From the NCBI GenBank assembly GCA_900550065.1, contig URQR01000103.1, forward strand, positions 1 to 7,423: a DNA stretch of 7,423 nucleotides. Direction: 5' to 3'. The notes below the pieces were generated by a model. The model searched no databases. It had not been told where the DNA came from and saw only the letters and a program-made list of their open reading frames with translations. This document shows positions 5,897-7,423 of the stretch, one piece after another. This DNA comes from an uncultured Eubacteriales bacterium. Its GTDB lineage: Bacteria; Bacillota; Clostridia; UBA1381; UMGS1253. The position numbers and the translations under genes were made by a program. Numbering within the stretch: the first letter of the stretch is position 1; each line of letters starts with the position of its first letter.

Positions 5897-5925
5897 GTTC
5901 TTTTGTCGCCTTGTGTGTCGTTGTA

Positions 5926-6043
5926 TTTGAAATGTATTTTAGCGCACGCCCCCAAAGAATTGTGTTCCCGCTTTGCGGGAGGCGGGGCGGTGCCCCGGCA
6001 GCAATTCTTAAGATACATTCAAAAGCAATGCTTTTGAATGTAT
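5926..6043. repeat. Nested palindromic element between yqfD and phoH
   Basis: About 118 bases contain five inverted repeats. An outer pair, TTTGAAATGTAT (5926-5937) and ATACATTCAAA (6013-6023), matches except for one extra base. A middle pair, AAGAATTG / CAATTCTT (5955-5962 and 6002-6009), is perfect. Inside that are two perfect hairpins, TCCCGC/GCGGGA (5966-5980) and CGGGGC/GCCCCG (5983-5997). A further perfect 14-bp palindrome with a 3-base loop spans 6013-6043. On RNA this would fold as a stem with a two-hairpin branch, like a cloverleaf. It lies in the phoH leader. It could be a dispersed miniature or REP-like element or a structured regulatory leader; sequence alone does not decide. No T run makes it a terminator. 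Confidence 0.75.
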
Positions 6044-6070
6044 TATACTCCAAATTGGAAAAAGTATCAA
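6042..6070 (-). promoter_or_regulatory. Strong sigma-A-type promoter for phoH-ybeY-dgkA-era
   Basis: TTGATA (6065-6070), a 17-base spacer and a consensus TATAAT (6042-6047) on the minus strand start 22 bases after the yqfD stop. The predicted transcript start near 6035 falls within the 6013-6043 palindrome. The RNA would begin with a small hairpin (AAAAGC, 3-base loop, GCTTTT) and carry about 150 bases of structured leader before phoH. This gives the housekeeping genes expression independent of the sporulation genes yqfC-yqfD. Confidence 0.82.
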
Positions 6071-6091
6071 CTGTTTTTACAAAATATCAGT

Positions 6092-7330
6092 CTATTCGGG
6101 CTTGTTTTCCTGTACGGGCGGCTGTGTTTCTAAGATTGTATCAATCTGCTTCTGCACGCCGATTTGCTCTGTAAATTCCATTGTCAGTGTGACGAGAATA
6201 TTGGTTTCGTCTACGCTTTTATAGCGGATATCGCGTGCGGCGACAACCGCGCCCTCGCCGGCCTGCTCTACAAGCTCTGCCTCTAACTGCGGCCCTGCAA
6301 GTTCAAGTACCTGCTGTGGTGTAAGCGGCTCATAGGACAGCGTCACCTCGGTATAGGTCCGCGTTTTCCACGACAGGCCGGTGTAGTGGCCGAACAGGAC
6401 AAGGTCGTGTGTTGTTTCGACGGTGTCACAGGTTTCGTAAGGACTATTCGCGTTCCAGTAAAACGGGAGCGCGCCGCCAAACGCCAGCAGACTGTGCCGG
6501 TTTGTTTTTTTGCCGGTCGGCGTGCGGATTTCTTTTGTAAGCGGATACTGTGCCGACTGTTCGTACCATGTGCGCGCGTAGACTTCGCCGACGGCGTGGG
6601 TATAGCGCGGCGGCGTCAGCTCCGGCACAAGGTCGCTCGTGACAACGCCGCTGATAAGCAGTTCGCCCTCCATGACCGTCTGTCCCACCTCGACTGCGCT
6701 TTTGCCCGCCTTTGCGTTAAAGCTTTTAATTACGCCGGACTTTGCCGCGACGATGTCGCACGGCGTGTCCTTGTCAAGAATTTGTGGCGCGGCCTTTTTT
6801 TCGTTTACGCTGACGATGGCGCGGCTGCCCTTGATATCGACCCATATCCAGCTAAGCTGGTCGAGCTCTAAGAGCGCATTATTTTTCAGGTCGCGCGCGT
6901 CGATACTGCCGCGGAAGGCGCCCTTGTGAACGCCGAGGCCGTCTAATACCTGTAAAATTTCCTGTGTGCTGACAACCTCGTTTCCGACGACTTCGATTGA
7001 CCAGACAAACTGTGACATCACAATGACAAAGCAGACCGCGGCAATGAGTCCGCCGACAAAGAAGTACCGCTTCTTATACCGGTGCAGGACCATTGGCAGT
7101 CCGTACTTTCTCTTTATGTACACGCGCGAGCGCGTCTTTTTTGCGATAGGGCGCAGTTTGTGGAACGAGCGCATGCTCATTTTCATATCCGCCTCCGACG
7201 CGCTGCGCCGCCGGATGTCCCAAAGGTAGATGTCGCGCCGGATACAGATATTGATAAACCGCTCAATAAAGTGGCTTTTGACAATGACTTGTACATAGCC
7301 GCGTAAAAAACATAGGATTCTGGTCAGCAT
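6092..7330 (-). CDS. yqfD: Sporulation protein YqfD
   Basis: YqfD is a sporulation-associated membrane protein, SigE-controlled in Bacillus subtilis, of unknown biochemical function. The 412-residue product aligns in layout with B. subtilis YqfD: an N-terminal cytoplasmic domain with RGYVQVIVKSHFIERFIN near residue 10-27, a basic stretch (RRR, KKTRSRVYIKRK) to about 88, one membrane segment (about 89-110), then a long outer domain. That domain includes WIWVDIKGSRAIVSVNEKK (161-179) and IVAAKSGVIKSFNAKAGK (193-210). The C-terminus is Pro/Gln/Glu-rich. TAAGGAG lies 8 bases before the ATG at 7330. It follows yqfC by 12 bases, as expected for the yqfC-yqfD pair. Confidence 0.93.
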   Translation of the reverse strand: MLTRILCFLRGYVQVIVKSHFIERFINICIRRDIYLWDIRRRSASEADMKMSMRSFHKLRPIAKKTRSRVYIKRKYGLPMVLHRYKKRYFFVGGLIAAVCFVIVMSQFVWSIEVVGNEVVSTQEILQVLDGLGVHKGAFRGSIDARDLKNNALLELDQLSWIWVDIKGSRAIVSVNEKKAAPQILDKDTPCDIVAAKSGVIKSFNAKAGKSAVEVGQTVMEGELLISGVVTSDLVPELTPPRYTHAVGEVYARTWYEQSAQYPLTKEIRTPTGKKTNRHSLLAFGGALPFYWNANSPYETCDTVETTHDLVLFGHYTGLSWKTRTYTEVTLSYEPLTPQQVLELAGPQLEAELVEQAGEGAVVAARDIRYKSVDETNILVTLTMEFTEQIGVQKQIDTILETQPPVQENKPE

Positions 7331-7342
7331 GTCTACTTCTCC

Positions 7343-7423
7343 TTAACTGAATTCAAGGCTTTTGATTTCGCCGCAGAGGGTGATTTCCTCCGTAGCGATG
7401 TTTTTGATGCCGAGGCCACGCCC
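7343..7423 (-). CDS. yqfC: Sporulation protein YqfC, C-terminal fragment (cut by window edge)
   Basis: Only the last 26 codons and the TAA stop (7343-7345) are inside the window; the start lies to the right. The visible peptide begins GRGLGIKNIATEEITLCGEI and ends in a Ser-Leu-Glu-Phe-Ser tail. It reads as the C-terminal beta-strand repeat of the small YqfC/YabP-like fold (GI..I....I.L.GEI..L.F). The position 12 bases before yqfD, with the yqfD ribosome binding site in the gap, supports the call. In Bacillus this pair is expressed in the mother cell under SigE. Confidence 0.8.
   Translation of the reverse strand, partial: GRGLGIKNIATEEITLCGEIKSLEFS

Noticed and set aside
5926..6043. A CRISPR array or tRNA gene in the cloverleaf-like region
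   Set aside because: There are no regularly spaced direct repeats. The hairpins lack the tRNA D, anticodon and T-arm conserved bases and a CCA end.
6386..6871. A 161-codon plus-strand frame opposite yqfD
   Set aside because: Antisense to a well-supported gene; no ribosome binding site or family features, with biased Arg/Ala/Val composition expected from the opposite strand.

Overview
The window reads as chromosomal DNA from a spore-forming Firmicute, most likely a Clostridia of the Oscillospirales type. This is inferred from the gene content, the AGGAG-type ribosome binding sites, the sigma-A-like promoters and an intermediate base composition. Every gene I can support lies on the minus strand, so transcription runs from the right end of the window to the left. 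The right-hand part is the conserved Firmicutes cluster yqfC-yqfD-phoH-ybeY-dgkA-era-yqzL-recO. Two genes often found in this cluster in relatives such as Bacillus subtilis are absent here: yqfF (HD-domain membrane protein) and cdd (cytidine deaminase).

Region by region, in the direction of transcription. The tail of yqfC (7343-7423) and complete yqfD (6092-7330) form the sporulation pair. A 208-base spacer then holds a strong promoter (TTGATA, 17 bases, TATAAT) and a nested-palindrome element (5926-6043) that would form the leader of the next transcript. phoH, ybeY, dgkA and era follow with gaps of 8 to 23 bases: an RNA-linked NTPase, the 16S rRNA-processing endonuclease YbeY, a lipid kinase and the ribosome-assembly GTPase Era. 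After a 149-base gap comes a 44-residue yqzL gene. A hairpin that would terminate plus-strand transcription follows, then recO (DNA repair), which ends in a double hairpin terminator.

The left part (24-1785) is a separate unit with its own promoter: a polar amino acid ABC transporter lipoprotein and its membrane permease, closed by a clean intrinsic terminator. No ATPase gene is present. Another minus-strand promoter at 24-52 points out of the window.

This is mostly housekeeping and sporulation DNA, and I see no new defence or mobile system. The most unusual feature is the multi-branched palindrome between yqfD and phoH, which could be a dispersed miniature element or a structured mRNA leader. 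Other points of note are the unusual start codons of phoH (TTG) and era (GTG), the small yqzL gene, the hairpin facing the wrong way before recO, and an extra membrane segment in DgkA.
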